Part shown: piece by piece, positions 24,906 to 34,021 of the stretch
Position numbering within the stretch: position 1 is the stretch's first letter
Layout of the letters: every line of letters begins with the position of its first letter
NCBI GenBank assembly: GCA_017617315.1
Contig: JAFZWM010000053.1
Span: forward strand, 1-64,000
DNA length: 64,000 nt
DNA from: Bacteroidaceae bacterium
GTDB lineage: Bacteria; Bacteroidota; Bacteroidia; Bacteroidales; Bacteroidaceae
Reading direction: 5' to 3'
The notes under the pieces: generated by a model
Told to the model about the DNA's origin: nothing
What the model saw: only the letters and a program-made list of their open reading frames with translations
The model's database searches: none
Made by a program: the position numbers and the translations under genes

Positions 24906-25176
24906 CTTTGTCAAGCTCCTCTTGCAGATACTTTCGCAGTTTCGTCTCCGTTCTTTCTCTGAACATCGCCTGCGATTCTTCGTACGAACTGAAGTGTCTG
25001 ATTTCAGGATTCGGATTGTTCGAAGGGCGGAAGTCTGAACAGATCTTGCTTGATTTTGCAACGAATCTGATAGCCGTCCTTATGCTACATTCGCACACTA
25101 TCGGATTGTCGAACCACTGCATGAAAGTGCCGTTGGCACAATCGAGGCAGCAGACAAATTTCTTTGCGTCTGCCAT
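24883..25176 (-). CDS. Small Cys-rich hypothetical protein
   Basis: 97 residues beginning MADAKKFVCCLDCANGTFMQWFDNPIVCEC: a four- to five-Cys cluster that could bind metal, followed by RFVAKSSKICSDF and a charged helical tail ending KYLQEELDKANENKNS. No family recognised. Lies 3 bp downstream of cysK in the same direction, so probably co-transcribed with it; its end overlaps the convergent EEP gene. Confidence 0.6.
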   Translation of the reverse strand: MADAKKFVCCLDCANGTFMQWFDNPIVCECSIRTAIRFVAKSSKICSDFRPSNNPNPEIRHFSSYEESQAMFRERTETKLRKYLQEELDKANENKNS

Positions 25177-25179
25177 AAA

Positions 25180-26127
25180 TTAAAGTGGATATTCCTCGAA
25201 GGCGTAAAGAACTGTTGACAGATAGCGCTCGCCAGTATCAGGAAGCAAAGCCACGATGCGCTTGCCTTTGTTTTCTGGGCGCAATGCAAGCTGAAGTGCT
25301 GCGTATGCTGCTGCTCCAGATGAGATTCCGACAAGCAGACCGTCTTCCTGAGCCAGTCTTCGGCCTGAACGGATGGCATCGTCGTTCTCGACAGTCAGAA
25401 CTTCATCTACAACGCTTGCGTCGTAAGTCTTTGGAATGAAGTTTGCACCGATTCCCTGAATCTTGTGAGGACCAGCCTTTCCGGTTGTGATGAGAGGCGA
25501 GCTTGCAGGCTCAACAGCAACGATTTTAACGTTCGGGTTGAGTTCTTTCAGGCGCTTTCCTGTGCCGCTTACTGTTCCGCCCGTTCCTACTCCGGCAACG
25601 AAAATGTCTACCTTTCCGTCGGTGTCTTTCCAAATCTCCTCGGCGGTTGTTGCGTAATGTCTCTGAGGGTTTGCCGGATTGTCGAACTGCATTGGGATGA
25701 ACGAGCCCGGAGTCTGTGCGTGAAGTTCGTTAGCCTTGTCAACTGCGCCCTGCATTCCGTCCTTTCCCGGAGTGAGCTCAATCTTTGCTCCGTAGGCCTT
25801 CAGAAGGTTGCGGCGCTCAATGCTCATCGAGTCGGGCATTGTAAGTATAAGTTTGTAGCCCTTTACGGCTGCTACGAGTGCGAGTCCAACACCTGTATTT
25901 CCGCTTGTTGGCTCTATGATTGTTGCGCCCGGAGTAAGAAGACCTTTCTTCTCGGCATCCTCAATCATAGCGAGGGCGATGCGGTCTTTTGCGCTTCCGC
26001 CGGGGTTGAACGACTCTACTTTTACTACTATTTCTGCTCCCGGATTAAGTTCCTTTCCGAAACGGTTCAGTCTTACAAGTGGTGTGCGACCGATAAGTTC
26101 GGTTAGCTGGTTTGCAATGTTGCTCAT
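25180..26127 (-). CDS. cysK: Cysteine synthase A (O-acetylserine sulfhydrylase)
   Basis: 315 residues from [20 protein letters not shown] (26127); the frame reaches 26289 but that extension covers the promoter. PLP enzyme making cysteine from O-acetylserine and sulfide. PLP lysine in [10 protein letters not shown] (Lys47), substrate loop PTSGNTG, phosphate-binding [19 protein letters not shown] and C-terminal [13 protein letters not shown] perfect 18-bp palindrome lies between it and the divergent mnmA, a possible shared operator. Confidence 0.95.
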   Translation of the reverse strand: MSNIANQLTELIGRTPLVRLNRFGKELNPGAEIVVKVESFNPGGSAKDRIALAMIEDAEKKGLLTPGATIIEPTSGNTGVGLALVAAVKGYKLILTMPDSMSIERRNLLKAYGAKIELTPGKDGMQGAVDKANELHAQTPGSFIPMQFDNPANPQRHYATTAEEIWKDTDGKVDIFVAGVGTGGTVSGTGKRLKELNPNVKIVAVEPASSPLITTGKAGPHKIQGIGANFIPKTYDASVVDEVLTVENDDAIRSGRRLAQEDGLLVGISSGAAAYAALQLALRPENKGKRIVALLPDTGERYLSTVLYAFEEYPL

Positions 26128-26171
26128 AACTGTATTTTTTTGTATGGTTATTTTGTTTATGTTTGATATTG

Positions 26172-26179
26172 CAAAGATA
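26172..26179 (-). promoter_or_regulatory. Bacteroidales -7 element for cysK
   Basis: Reads TATCTTTG on the minus strand, 44 bp upstream of the ATG at 26127. Confidence 0.6.
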
Positions 26180-26223
26180 GGGCGTTTTTTTGTTTGCACC
26201 AATACCGACTGCAAAGTAATCGC

Positions 26224-26241
26224 ATACCATATATATGGTAT
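26224..26241. promoter_or_regulatory. Perfect 18-bp palindrome between cysK and mnmA
   Basis: ATACCATATATATGGTAT reads the same on both strands. It sits just upstream of the -33 box of mnmA and about 45 bp upstream of the cysK -7 element. Its size and position fit a dimeric regulator site; the regulator is not known. Confidence 0.5.
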
Positions 26242-26243
26242 AT

Positions 26244-26275
26244 TTTGTTTTTCTGACTTTTTTACACTAATTTTG
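26244..26275 (+). promoter_or_regulatory. Full Bacteroidales promoter for mnmA
   Basis: TTTG (26244-26247), 20 nt, TAATTTTG (26268-26275), 22 bp before the ATG at 26298. Confidence 0.75.
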
Positions 26276-26297
26276 CAGCCTAAAATCAAGCATTTTT

Positions 26298-27371
26298 ATG
26301 GAAAATATTGCGTTGTTATTGTCGGGCGGAGTTGACAGTGCCGTAGCTCTGCACATGTTGCGCGAGCAGGGACATCGTCCCACTCTGTTTTATATTCTCA
26401 TAGGCCCCGAGGAGAAGGAGGCGTGGAACTGTTCTTCCGAGGAAGACTGGGAGGTGTGCCAGTGGCTTGCGCGAAAGTACGACTGCAAGCTTGAGCAGAT
26501 TGACCTTCATCACGAATATTGGGATCAGGTGGTTAAATATACGATGGACAAGGAGCGTCGCGGACTCACTCCTAATCCTGATGTGATGTGCAACAAACTC
26601 ATAAAATTCGGCTGCTTCGAAGAGAAGATTGGCCATGAGTTCGACTTTACCGCTACCGGACACTACGCGCAGACCGTAATGCACAACGGCAAGGTGTGGC
26701 TGGCTACGAGTCCCGATCCCGTGAAGGATCAGACCGATTTCCTCTGCCAGCTCAACTATCAGCAGATAAGTAAGTCGATGTTCCCAATCGGCTCTCTTTA
26801 TAAGGAGGAGGTGCGCGAGATTGCCCTCAAGAACAATCTCATCAACGCCAACCGAAAGGATAGTCAGGGCGTCTGCTTCCTCGGTCAGATTGATTTCCGC
26901 GAGTATGTGCGCCGATTCCTTGGCGAGCATCCGGGACGCGTAATCGACATCGAGAGCCGAAAGATAATAGGCGAGCACAAAGGACTGTGGTTCCACACAA
27001 TAGGGCAGCGCAAGGGACTCGGTTTTGGCGGAGGACCTTGGTTCGTGGTAAAGAAAGATGTGAAGAACAATATTCTGTGGGTTTCGCACGGATACAGTCC
27101 GAAGGATGCTTACAGCACGGAGTGGTACATGGAAGATTTCCATTTCATTACAGAAAATCCGTGGAACGGGCAGGGCGGCGAGCATCGCATCACGTTCAAG
27201 ATTCGCCACACTCCTGAGTACAATCCCGGCACTCTGGCTCTGCGCGAGGATGGCACATGGGGCATAAAGTCCGACGAGCCAATTCACGGCGTTGCTCCGG
27301 GGCAGTTCTGCGTGGTGTACGACGAGGAACATCGTCTGTGCATCGGCAGCGGCGAGATTCGTATATTCTAA
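26298..27371 (+). CDS. mnmA: tRNA-specific 2-thiouridylase
   Basis: 357 residues. Adds sulfur to the wobble uridine of Lys, Glu and Gln tRNAs. PP-loop SGGVDS (9-14), first catalytic Cys in NPDVMCNK (Cys98), ATGHYAQ, KDQTDFLCQL, second catalytic Cys in GVCFLG (Cys193) and the C-terminal barrel (GLWFHTIGQRKGLG). Sequence is complete. Bacteroidota often carry more than one mnmA-like gene, so this may be a paralogue. Followed 13 bp later by the permease gene. Confidence 0.92.
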   Translation: MENIALLLSGGVDSAVALHMLREQGHRPTLFYILIGPEEKEAWNCSSEEDWEVCQWLARKYDCKLEQIDLHHEYWDQVVKYTMDKERRGLTPNPDVMCNKLIKFGCFEEKIGHEFDFTATGHYAQTVMHNGKVWLATSPDPVKDQTDFLCQLNYQQISKSMFPIGSLYKEEVREIALKNNLINANRKDSQGVCFLGQIDFREYVRRFLGEHPGRVIDIESRKIIGEHKGLWFHTIGQRKGLGFGGGPWFVVKKDVKNNILWVSHGYSPKDAYSTEWYMEDFHFITENPWNGQGGEHRITFKIRHTPEYNPGTLALREDGTWGIKSDEPIHGVAPGQFCVVYDEEHRLCIGSGEIRIF

Positions 27372-27384
27372 ACGATTATCGAAG

Positions 27385-28311
27385 ATGCTGAAAATCTGTA
27401 ATTTCATAGCCCATTGGATGGGAGCGCTGGTGCTCCTTTCGGCTGTTGTTGCGGTGCTTTTTCCTGTGCCGTTCGATTATGTTAGCACATCGGCTATAAA
27501 CCCGATGCTCGGACTCATCATGTTTGGTATGGGACTTACGCTCTCGCCAACCGATTTCCGCATTGTGGCGAGCCGCCCGAAAGATGTGTTGTTCGGTTGT
27601 CTGGCGCAGTTTACCGTCATGCCGCTTGTGGCTCTGGCTCTTACGCGCATCTTCGCGCTTCCCGAGGAGCTTGCGCTTGGCGTTATTCTGGTGGGCTGCT
27701 GTCCCGGCGGAACGGCCTCGAACGTCATCACATATCTGGCAAAGGGCGATTTGGCTTTGTCTGTTGGCATGACTGCCGTTTCTACAATTCTTGCGCCCGT
27801 GCTTACGCCTTTGCTGGTGTGGCTTTTGGCCGGCACAATGGTAAATGTCGATACCTTCGGAATGTTGCAGAGCATATTGTATGTTGTCATTGCGCCGATA
27901 GTTCTTGGCTTGTTGTGCCAGAAGTTTCTGCCTAAGTTTACCCAAAGCGCTGTGGTCTATCTCCCTGCATTCTCGTCGGTGATGATTGCCTTGGTGGTAG
28001 CCATCGTTGTAGCGCATAGCGCCGGAAAGGTATTGGATGGTGGATTGCTGGTTGTTCTGGTGGTTATGCTGCATAATGTCAGCGGTTTGGCCTTAGGCTA
28101 TCTGATAGGACATCTTCTGCGTCTGTCTCACCCAAAGAATGTGGCAATAAGCATAGAGGTGGGAATGCAGAATTCCGGTCTTGCATCGAGCCTTGCCGTT
28201 CTTCATTTCGCCGCTTTCCCATTGGCCACAATCCCCGGAGCTATATTCAGCGTATGGCACAACATTAGCGGCGCGCTCGTTGCTAAGTGGTATAGCAGAG
28301 GAGAAAAATAA
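27385..28311 (+). CDS. Bile acid:sodium symporter (BASS) family permease
   Basis: 308 residues from MLKICNFIAHWMG (27385); the frame is open upstream but overlaps mnmA. About nine transmembrane helices. Family motifs: NPMLGLIMFGMGLTLSP, a CCPGGTASNVITYLA crossover with the ion-site residues, and VGMQNSGLASSLA. Members take up bile acids, pantoate, pyruvate or other organic anions with sodium; the substrate here is unknown. Probably co-transcribed with mnmA; the mcrB start follows after 24 bp. Confidence 0.9.
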   Translation: MLKICNFIAHWMGALVLLSAVVAVLFPVPFDYVSTSAINPMLGLIMFGMGLTLSPTDFRIVASRPKDVLFGCLAQFTVMPLVALALTRIFALPEELALGVILVGCCPGGTASNVITYLAKGDLALSVGMTAVSTILAPVLTPLLVWLLAGTMVNVDTFGMLQSILYVVIAPIVLGLLCQKFLPKFTQSAVVYLPAFSSVMIALVVAIVVAHSAGKVLDGGLLVVLVVMLHNVSGLALGYLIGHLLRLSHPKNVAISIEVGMQNSGLASSLAVLHFAAFPLATIPGAIFSVWHNISGALVAKWYSRGEK

Positions 28312-28335
28312 ATATGTTAACTTATAAATAATAGT

Positions 28336-30456
28336 ATGTTTGATTGGATTCCATTTTATGAAGAGTTAGCAAAGAAGTTGCTAAAATACAAGGATAAGCC
28401 GGATGAGTTGGCTTCTGTTATCTACAAGAATTTTGACAGGAAATCAGAAATTAGTTTTCTGCATGATAGTGATGGCTCCGATTATGCAGAAATAGACCCT
28501 TTTACGGTTTATGGCATTTTTAACCGAAGAGTTAATAATCGTTTTGCATTGACTCGAAAAATGAAAGAAGTTTTTAAAATCAAAGCAAATCTTCCTACAA
28601 CTTTCGATGGAATACCGATTCAAAATAATCTGAATTCTGCTTTCTGTTGTTTCTCAAAAGACAGAAGTGCTAATGGCAAAGATATAGAACGTTTTTGGCT
28701 TTTGTTCGAAGAGGCTCAGAAAAATAAGCCAGATATGGAGGCGGTCTTTGATGCAGTCTTGAAACAATATGGCATAAAAATTACAAAGTTGACAATGGGA
28801 TTGTTCTATATTTGTCCAAATAAATATATGGCATTAGACAAGAATAATCGTGAATATTTAAAGAAAAAATATGGAATAAATGTTGGCAGCATCAACAAGA
28901 TGAATTTTATAGACTATGAGGCTCTGTTGGATGAGGTAAAGGAAAAAATGAGCAATAAAGAAATAAAAGAACAGACTATACCAGAATTTTCATCTAATGC
29001 TTGTATGGAAAGTTATAGTACTGAAGACGATGGAATAAATCCTGAATTTTATGATGAAATAGTTGATTTGCTTCGCTATAAAAAGAATGTTGTAATAGAA
29101 GGTGCTCCGGGTGTAGGAAAGACTTATGAGTTGCCTCGCATAATAACAAGATTGTGTTTTCCAGATCTGCCAGATTATTCCGAAAGTGTTTTGAAAGAAA
29201 AGATGAAATGGCTAAGAGAAAACAAACGAGTTGAGTATGTAACATTTCATCAGTCAATGGATTATGAGGAGTTTGTTGAAGGAATCCGTCCTCACACTAA
29301 CGAAAATGGAAATGTTTTTTATGAAGTAGAATCTGGAATCTTTAAGCGAATATGCGAAGCTGCAAAAAAGCCTATTGTCGAGGATAATTCATTTAAGATA
29401 AAAGATGACGCTAATGTTTGGAAGGTTTCTTTGTTTCGGACTGGAGACAATCCAATACGTACCGAATGTATGAAAAATAACCATATCCGTATTGGGTGGG
29501 ATAATTTTGGGGAAGATATTTCGCAGGTAGATGAGGCTAATTCTGACGGCAGAATAATTCTCAATGCTTTTTACGACCGTATGCAGATTGGAGACATAGT
29601 ATTTTCTTGTTATTCATCGCGAAGCATCGATGCGATAGGTGTGGTAACTGGCGATGTTGAATGGCACGATGAATACGAAAATTTAAAGCGTGTTCGCAAG
29701 GTTGAGTGGCTGATAAAGGACATTAATGAAGATATTTATGAAATGAATGGTGGTACAGCAATGACTTCAGGCACAGTTTACCGTTTAAAAAACATTGAAT
29801 TGGGAAATGTTTTTGCCATCTTGAACAAATATGGTGTAGGCAAGCAGACAGAAGTCAGAAAGAACGACCGACCTTATGTTTTGGTTATCGATGAAATAAA
29901 TCGTGGAAACGTTTCGAAAATATTCGGAGAGTTGATAACTTTGATTGAGTCGGACAAAAGAACTGGTAGGAAGGCTGAAACAGAAGTGACATTGCCATAT
30001 TCCAAGACTGTTTTTTCTGTGCCTGACAATGTTTATATTATCGGAACAATGAATACTGCCGACCGTAGTATTGATTCGCTTGACTATGCAATGCGTCGTC
30101 GTTTTGCATTTGTAAAATATAAGCCTATGGCTTTGGCATTGGATAATTTTAATGTTGACTTGTTTGAAATGGTTAGCAGATTATTTATTGATAATTATGA
30201 CGAATATAAAGAGAATAGTGATGTTGAACTTATTCCGTCTCCATACTTGTCGGATGATATTCTGCCTGAAGATGTATGGATAGGACAAAGTTATTTCATT
30301 AAAGATGATGACGGCAAAGATTGTACGCGATTGAAAATTGAATATGAAATTATCCCTATTCTGAAGGAATACATAAAAGACGGCATTTTTAAGGATGTTG
30401 AAAAAGTAAATGAGGTTATAAAATCTTTGAGAGAATATGAATCCGAAGATGATTGA
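28336..30456 (+). CDS. McrB-type AAA+ restriction GTPase with an inserted EVE-like domain
   Basis: 706 residues. N-terminal about 240 residues are of unknown fold and probably bind DNA. Walker A GAPGVGKT begins at residue 256. FHQSMDYEEFVEGIRP follows, as in McrB. Residues about 357-500 are an insertion with EVE/PUA-like features (VWKVSLFRTG, HIRIGW, MQIGDIVFSCY, AIGVVTGDVEW, RKVEWL), the type of pocket that reads modified bases. Walker B VLVIDEINRGN is near 516 and the McrB sensor MNTADRSID near 571. With McrC it should recognise modified DNA and translocate. AT-rich relative to neighbours, without a visible promoter of its own. Confidence 0.9.
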   Translation: MFDWIPFYEELAKKLLKYKDKPDELASVIYKNFDRKSEISFLHDSDGSDYAEIDPFTVYGIFNRRVNNRFALTRKMKEVFKIKANLPTTFDGIPIQNNLNSAFCCFSKDRSANGKDIERFWLLFEEAQKNKPDMEAVFDAVLKQYGIKITKLTMGLFYICPNKYMALDKNNREYLKKKYGINVGSINKMNFIDYEALLDEVKEKMSNKEIKEQTIPEFSSNACMESYSTEDDGINPEFYDEIVDLLRYKKNVVIEGAPGVGKTYELPRIITRLCFPDLPDYSESVLKEKMKWLRENKRVEYVTFHQSMDYEEFVEGIRPHTNENGNVFYEVESGIFKRICEAAKKPIVEDNSFKIKDDANVWKVSLFRTGDNPIRTECMKNNHIRIGWDNFGEDISQVDEANSDGRIILNAFYDRMQIGDIVFSCYSSRSIDAIGVVTGDVEWHDEYENLKRVRKVEWLIKDINEDIYEMNGGTAMTSGTVYRLKNIELGNVFAILNKYGVGKQTEVRKNDRPYVLVIDEINRGNVSKIFGELITLIESDKRTGRKAETEVTLPYSKTVFSVPDNVYIIGTMNTADRSIDSLDYAMRRRFAFVKYKPMALALDNFNVDLFEMVSRLFIDNYDEYKENSDVELIPSPYLSDDILPEDVWIGQSYFIKDDDGKDCTRLKIEYEIIPILKEYIKDGIFKDVEKVNEVIKSLREYESEDD

Positions 30457-31711
30457 CGCCTCAGAACATTGGGAAAATAAGGTGTTGGACGGGCAATATT
30501 ATTTAATCGGGAAGGTTTATAAACATAATTTTGCCCGTCCAAACGATAAAGAGCCTTCCGAATGTTTCTCTCTTGAGAGACGGGAAGAAAAATGGCATTT
30601 GTCAACCTCATATTTCATTGGTGTAGATTGGATTGAAAAAGATATACTTGCAATCCGTGTCTCTCCCAAATTCACGGAAGACAAAGATAATTTTGAAATC
30701 GACTATCTTAAAATGCTTGAAGATGCCTTGACAGAACCGAAGAATTTTGAGCATCTCGAAGGCTTGCTTAATGTCGATTTCAAGCGTCCGCCTATTGCCG
30801 TCCCTAAACAGGAGGATGGATTGTCGCTTTTCCTTATTTCGGAGTTCATCCACATAATGGCTCGAATCACGGCTAAGGGAATAATGAAGTCTTACTATTT
30901 TGTTGAGGAAAACCAGCGTTCGAAAATAAAAGGAAAGATATTGTTGCCTAAAAATTTGAAGTATAACATCGTCAAAGGTAATTTGTCCGATAACTATTGC
31001 CGTTATCAGGAATATGGCATTGATATTCCAGAGAACAGAATACTGAAGAAAGCGATGAAATATTGTTTGCATGTTCTTGACAGTTATAATGATGATATTG
31101 TTGTAATCCTCAAACAAAGGCTTATTGGATTAAAACCAAAGTGGAAAGGCGTTGGTGATAAAGTTGACGTAAAAGACGTAAGTACTTGCAAGATAAACTC
31201 GTTCTACAAGGAGTATCATATGGCAATAGAGATTGCGAAGATTTTGTTGAAAGTCTTGTCTTACAATCAAGTTTTGCATGGCGATGAAAAAACAGAGGTT
31301 CCGCCGTATTGGATTGATATGACTAAACTTTTTGAAATGTTTGTTTTTGCAAAACTTCGCAATTTGTTTGGCGATTGTGTTATTTATCACCCTCATTTTG
31401 GAAAGCAAGAACCTGACTATCTTATAATGCCTGATACCGACAGACCTCCATATGTGGCAGACGCAAAATACAAACGTTATTCGGAACGTTCAGTAGATAT
31501 TGATGATATTCGTCAGGTTTCGGGATACGCAAGATTGAAGGCTATCCGTTCGAAATTTAGAATTGATGATAAATCTCTGATTCCATGTGTTATAATATAT
31601 CCAGACCAAAATAAGTGCGAATTTCTGGAAGATTATACAAAATGGGTAGAAGAAGGTAGATATGAAGATATCTTTAAAACTGGAATAAGATTGCCAGTCA
31701 TCAAAAGATGA
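30437..31711 (+). CDS. McrC-type restriction endonuclease subunit
   Basis: 424 residues; the ATG overlaps the mcrB stop by 20 bp, a sign of coupled translation. The N-terminal part binds and activates McrB; the C-terminal PD-(D/E)xK nuclease is visible as KQEPDYLIMPD followed by YVADAKYKRY (Asp, then Asp-x-Lys) and a Q-V-S-G-Y-A-R-L helix. The pair forms a type IV system that cuts modified foreign DNA. It is inserted between the permease gene and lepA. Confidence 0.93.
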   Translation: MNPKMIDASEHWENKVLDGQYYLIGKVYKHNFARPNDKEPSECFSLERREEKWHLSTSYFIGVDWIEKDILAIRVSPKFTEDKDNFEIDYLKMLEDALTEPKNFEHLEGLLNVDFKRPPIAVPKQEDGLSLFLISEFIHIMARITAKGIMKSYYFVEENQRSKIKGKILLPKNLKYNIVKGNLSDNYCRYQEYGIDIPENRILKKAMKYCLHVLDSYNDDIVVILKQRLIGLKPKWKGVGDKVDVKDVSTCKINSFYKEYHMAIEIAKILLKVLSYNQVLHGDEKTEVPPYWIDMTKLFEMFVFAKLRNLFGDCVIYHPHFGKQEPDYLIMPDTDRPPYVADAKYKRYSERSVDIDDIRQVSGYARLKAIRSKFRIDDKSLIPCVIIYPDQNKCEFLEDYTKWVEEGRYEDIFKTGIRLPVIKR

Positions 31712-31716
31712 TAATA

Positions 31717-31755
31717 AAAGCGGTTGCAGATATCTGTTTTGCGACCGCTTTCTTT
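31717..31755. terminator. Bidirectional terminator between mcrC and lepA
   Basis: An 11-bp stem (31717-31727 with 31741-31751, one G-U), A- and T-rich flanks. Serves the two convergent genes. Confidence 0.75.
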
Positions 31756-31764
31756 ATCATCATT

Positions 31765-33546
31765 TTAATCAAGTTTCAAAACTGCGAGGAAGGCTTTCTG
31801 CGGCACTTCAACGTTGCCGATTTGCTTCATGCGCTTTTTGCCTCGTTTCTGCTTTTCGAGCAGCTTTCTCTTTCGGCTGATATCACCGCCGTAGCACTTG
31901 GCTGTTACATCCTTTCGCACCTGCTTTACAGTCTCGCGGGCAATAATCTTTGCGCCAATGGCAGCCTGAATGGCGATGTCGAACTGCTGGCGTGGCAGAA
32001 GCTCCTTCAGCTTCTCGCACATACGACGTCCGAAGTCTACCGAGTTGTCAACGTGCGTAAGCGTTGAGAGCGCGTCAACAGGCTCGCCGTTTAGCAGAAT
32101 GTCGAGCTTTATCAGCTTGCTTGGACGGAATCCGCATTGGTGATAGTCGAACGAAGCGTATCCCTTCGAGATGCTCTTCAGTTTGTCGTAGAAGTCGATG
32201 ACGATTTCGCCCAGAGGCATGTAGAACTGAAGTTCAACGCGGTTGCCCGAGATGAAATCCTGCTTTATCAGCTCGCCGCGCTTGCCCAGACACAGAGTCA
32301 TGATAGGGCCGATGTAAGTGGCTGTGGTTATGATAGATGCCTGAATGTAAGGCTCTTCTATGCGGTCGATGAGCGTAACGTCGGGCATTCCAGCCGGATT
32401 GTGTACCTCCTTGCACTCGCCGTGCTTGTCGTAAACCATGTACGATACGTTTGGCACGGTGGTTATCACGTCCATGTTGAACTCGCGGTCGAGACGCTCC
32501 TGAACAATCTCCATGTGCAGCAGTCCGAGGAATCCGCAGCGGAATCCGAAGCCCAGAGCCACCGAGCTTTCGGGCATGAACGTGAGCGATGCGTCGTTAA
32601 GCTGAAGTTTCTCGAGCGATGCTCTCAGATTCTCGAAATCCTCGGTCTCGATAGGGTAGACGCCGGCAAACACCATCGGCTTGACCTCCTCAAATCCCGC
32701 AATCGCCTCCTTGCTTGGGTTGGCAATGTGCGTGAGCGTGTCGCCCACCTTTACTTCGGTAGCGGTCTTGATGCCCGAAACGATGTAGCCCACATCGCCG
32801 CAGTGCAACTCCTGACGTGGCGACAAATCCATCTTCAGCACGCCAATCTCGTCGGCCGAATATTGCTTTCCGGTGTTGATGAATTCAACCTGATCGCCCT
32901 TCTTTATCGAGCCGTTTACAATCTTGAAGTATGCAATGATGCCTCGGAAGCTGTTGAATACAGAGTCGAAGATGAGAGCCTGAAGAGGTGCGTTCTCGTC
33001 GCCCTCCGGATGCGGAACTTTCTCGACGATGGCATGAAGAATGTCCTCAACGCCTTCGCCTGTCTTTCCTGATGCGCGTATTATGTCTTCGCGGTCGCAG
33101 CCGATAAGGTCGATGATTTCGTCCTCAACCTCCTCGGGCATGGCATTAACCATGTCGCACTTGTTTATTACCGGAATTATTTCGAGGTTGTGGTCTATCG
33201 CCATGTAAAGGTTCGAGATGGTCTGTGCCTGCACGCCTTGAGTGGCATCGACAACAAGCAGCGCGCCCTCGCATGCGGCGATAGAGCGCGACACCTCGTA
33301 AGAGAAGTCGACGTGTCCCGGAGTGTCGATAAGGTTCAGGATGTATTTCTCGCCTTTGTATTCGTACTCCATCTGTATGGCGTGGCTCTTGATGGTGATA
33401 CCTCTTTCCTTCTCAAGATCCATGTCGTCGAGCATCTGTCCCTCGGTAACCTTTATGGTGTTTGTATATTCGAGCAGACGGTCGGCCAGCGTTGATTTTC
33501 CGTGGTCGATGTGTGCTATGATGCAGAAATTTCTGATATGTTTCAT
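31765..33546 (-). CDS. lepA: Elongation factor 4
   Basis: 593 residues, full length. Ribosome-associated GTPase that acts in translation fidelity and back-translocation or initiation. G1 AHIDHGKST (11-19), switch [12 protein letters not shown]3 DTPGHVDF, G4 NKCD and the C-terminal domain rich in basic residues ([18 protein letters not shown]). Highly conserved core gene with higher GC than the adjacent mcrBC. A TATCTTTA sequence about 30 bp upstream may be a weak -7 element. Confidence 0.97.
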   Translation of the reverse strand: MKHIRNFCIIAHIDHGKSTLADRLLEYTNTIKVTEGQMLDDMDLEKERGITIKSHAIQMEYEYKGEKYILNLIDTPGHVDFSYEVSRSIAACEGALLVVDATQGVQAQTISNLYMAIDHNLEIIPVINKCDMVNAMPEEVEDEIIDLIGCDREDIIRASGKTGEGVEDILHAIVEKVPHPEGDENAPLQALIFDSVFNSFRGIIAYFKIVNGSIKKGDQVEFINTGKQYSADEIGVLKMDLSPRQELHCGDVGYIVSGIKTATEVKVGDTLTHIANPSKEAIAGFEEVKPMVFAGVYPIETEDFENLRASLEKLQLNDASLTFMPESSVALGFGFRCGFLGLLHMEIVQERLDREFNMDVITTVPNVSYMVYDKHGECKEVHNPAGMPDVTLIDRIEEPYIQASIITTATYIGPIMTLCLGKRGELIKQDFISGNRVELQFYMPLGEIVIDFYDKLKSISKGYASFDYHQCGFRPSKLIKLDILLNGEPVDALSTLTHVDNSVDFGRRMCEKLKELLPRQQFDIAIQAAIGAKIIARETVKQVRKDVTAKCYGGDISRKRKLLEKQKRGKKRMKQIGNVEVPQKAFLAVLKLD

Positions 33547-33630
33547 CTGTTATAAAATACGATTCGAAAATTGGGTGTAAAGATACAAAAAAGAACGTAA
33601 AGCACCAAATCGGCGGGCTTGCGAAGGCAT

Positions 33631-33676
33631 AAAAATAAGTGGCATCGACGCTTTGATGCGAACAATGCCACTTATT
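33631..33676 (-). terminator. Hairpin terminator downstream of the 25-residue ORF
   Basis: A 12-bp perfect stem (33634-33645 with 33665-33676) is followed on the minus strand by TTTTT. Confidence 0.55.
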
Positions 33677-33730
33677 AAATCTTCTGGTACTAAAGCTTGT
33701 TGTTTGTCGTTGTTGAATAACAGTATTGCC

Positions 33731-33808
33731 TTACACTATCAGCAAGTTGCAGATGTAAAGCAGTCCGGCAGAAAATGCCGCAACCAAGATTTTCACGACT
33801 TGTTCCAT
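33731..33808 (-). CDS. Candidate 25-residue membrane peptide
   Basis: ATG at 33808, TAA at 33731. The peptide starts MEQVVKILVAAFSAGLLYIC and ends in LLIV: a short amphiphilic start and one hydrophobic helix. A hairpin with a T tail lies 55 bp downstream on the same strand. Bacteroidota encode many very short membrane proteins of this kind. No TAnnTTTG is seen upstream, so this stays a candidate. The rest of the 33547-34021 gap has no other gene that I can support. Confidence 0.4.
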   Translation of the reverse strand: MEQVVKILVAAFSAGLLYICNLLIV

Positions 33809-33938
33809 CTTTTTGTCTTTTTGTTTAATTGTTAAAATAAAAGTTCTTTTTTTTACTGTTCATCAAAAAAATGATTTTTCCTATAAACTGTAACTGTGGG
33901 CAAAGAAACAAAAAATATATTATATGAACAAATCTTTG

Positions 33939-33960
33939 TCCGAAGATTTGCATTTTTTTA
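33939..33960. other. Isolated hairpin with T tail, no assigned gene
   Basis: CAAATCTT (33939-33946) and AAGATTTG (33953-33960) enclose a 6-nt loop, followed on the plus strand by T7. It resembles a terminator but no plus-strand gene precedes it; it lies just upstream of the promoter of the next gene and could be an operator. Confidence 0.4.
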
Positions 33961-33967
33961 ACATTTA

Positions 33968-34000
33968 TTTGCACTCTTTTATTTTTCTTCTGTATTTTTG
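33968..34000 (+). promoter_or_regulatory. Full Bacteroidales promoter for the lipoprotein at 34022
   Basis: TTTG (33968-33971), 21 nt, TATTTTTG (33993-34000), 21 bp before the ATG. Confidence 0.75.
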
Positions 34001-34021
34001 TGCGACCAAAAACATTAAGCG

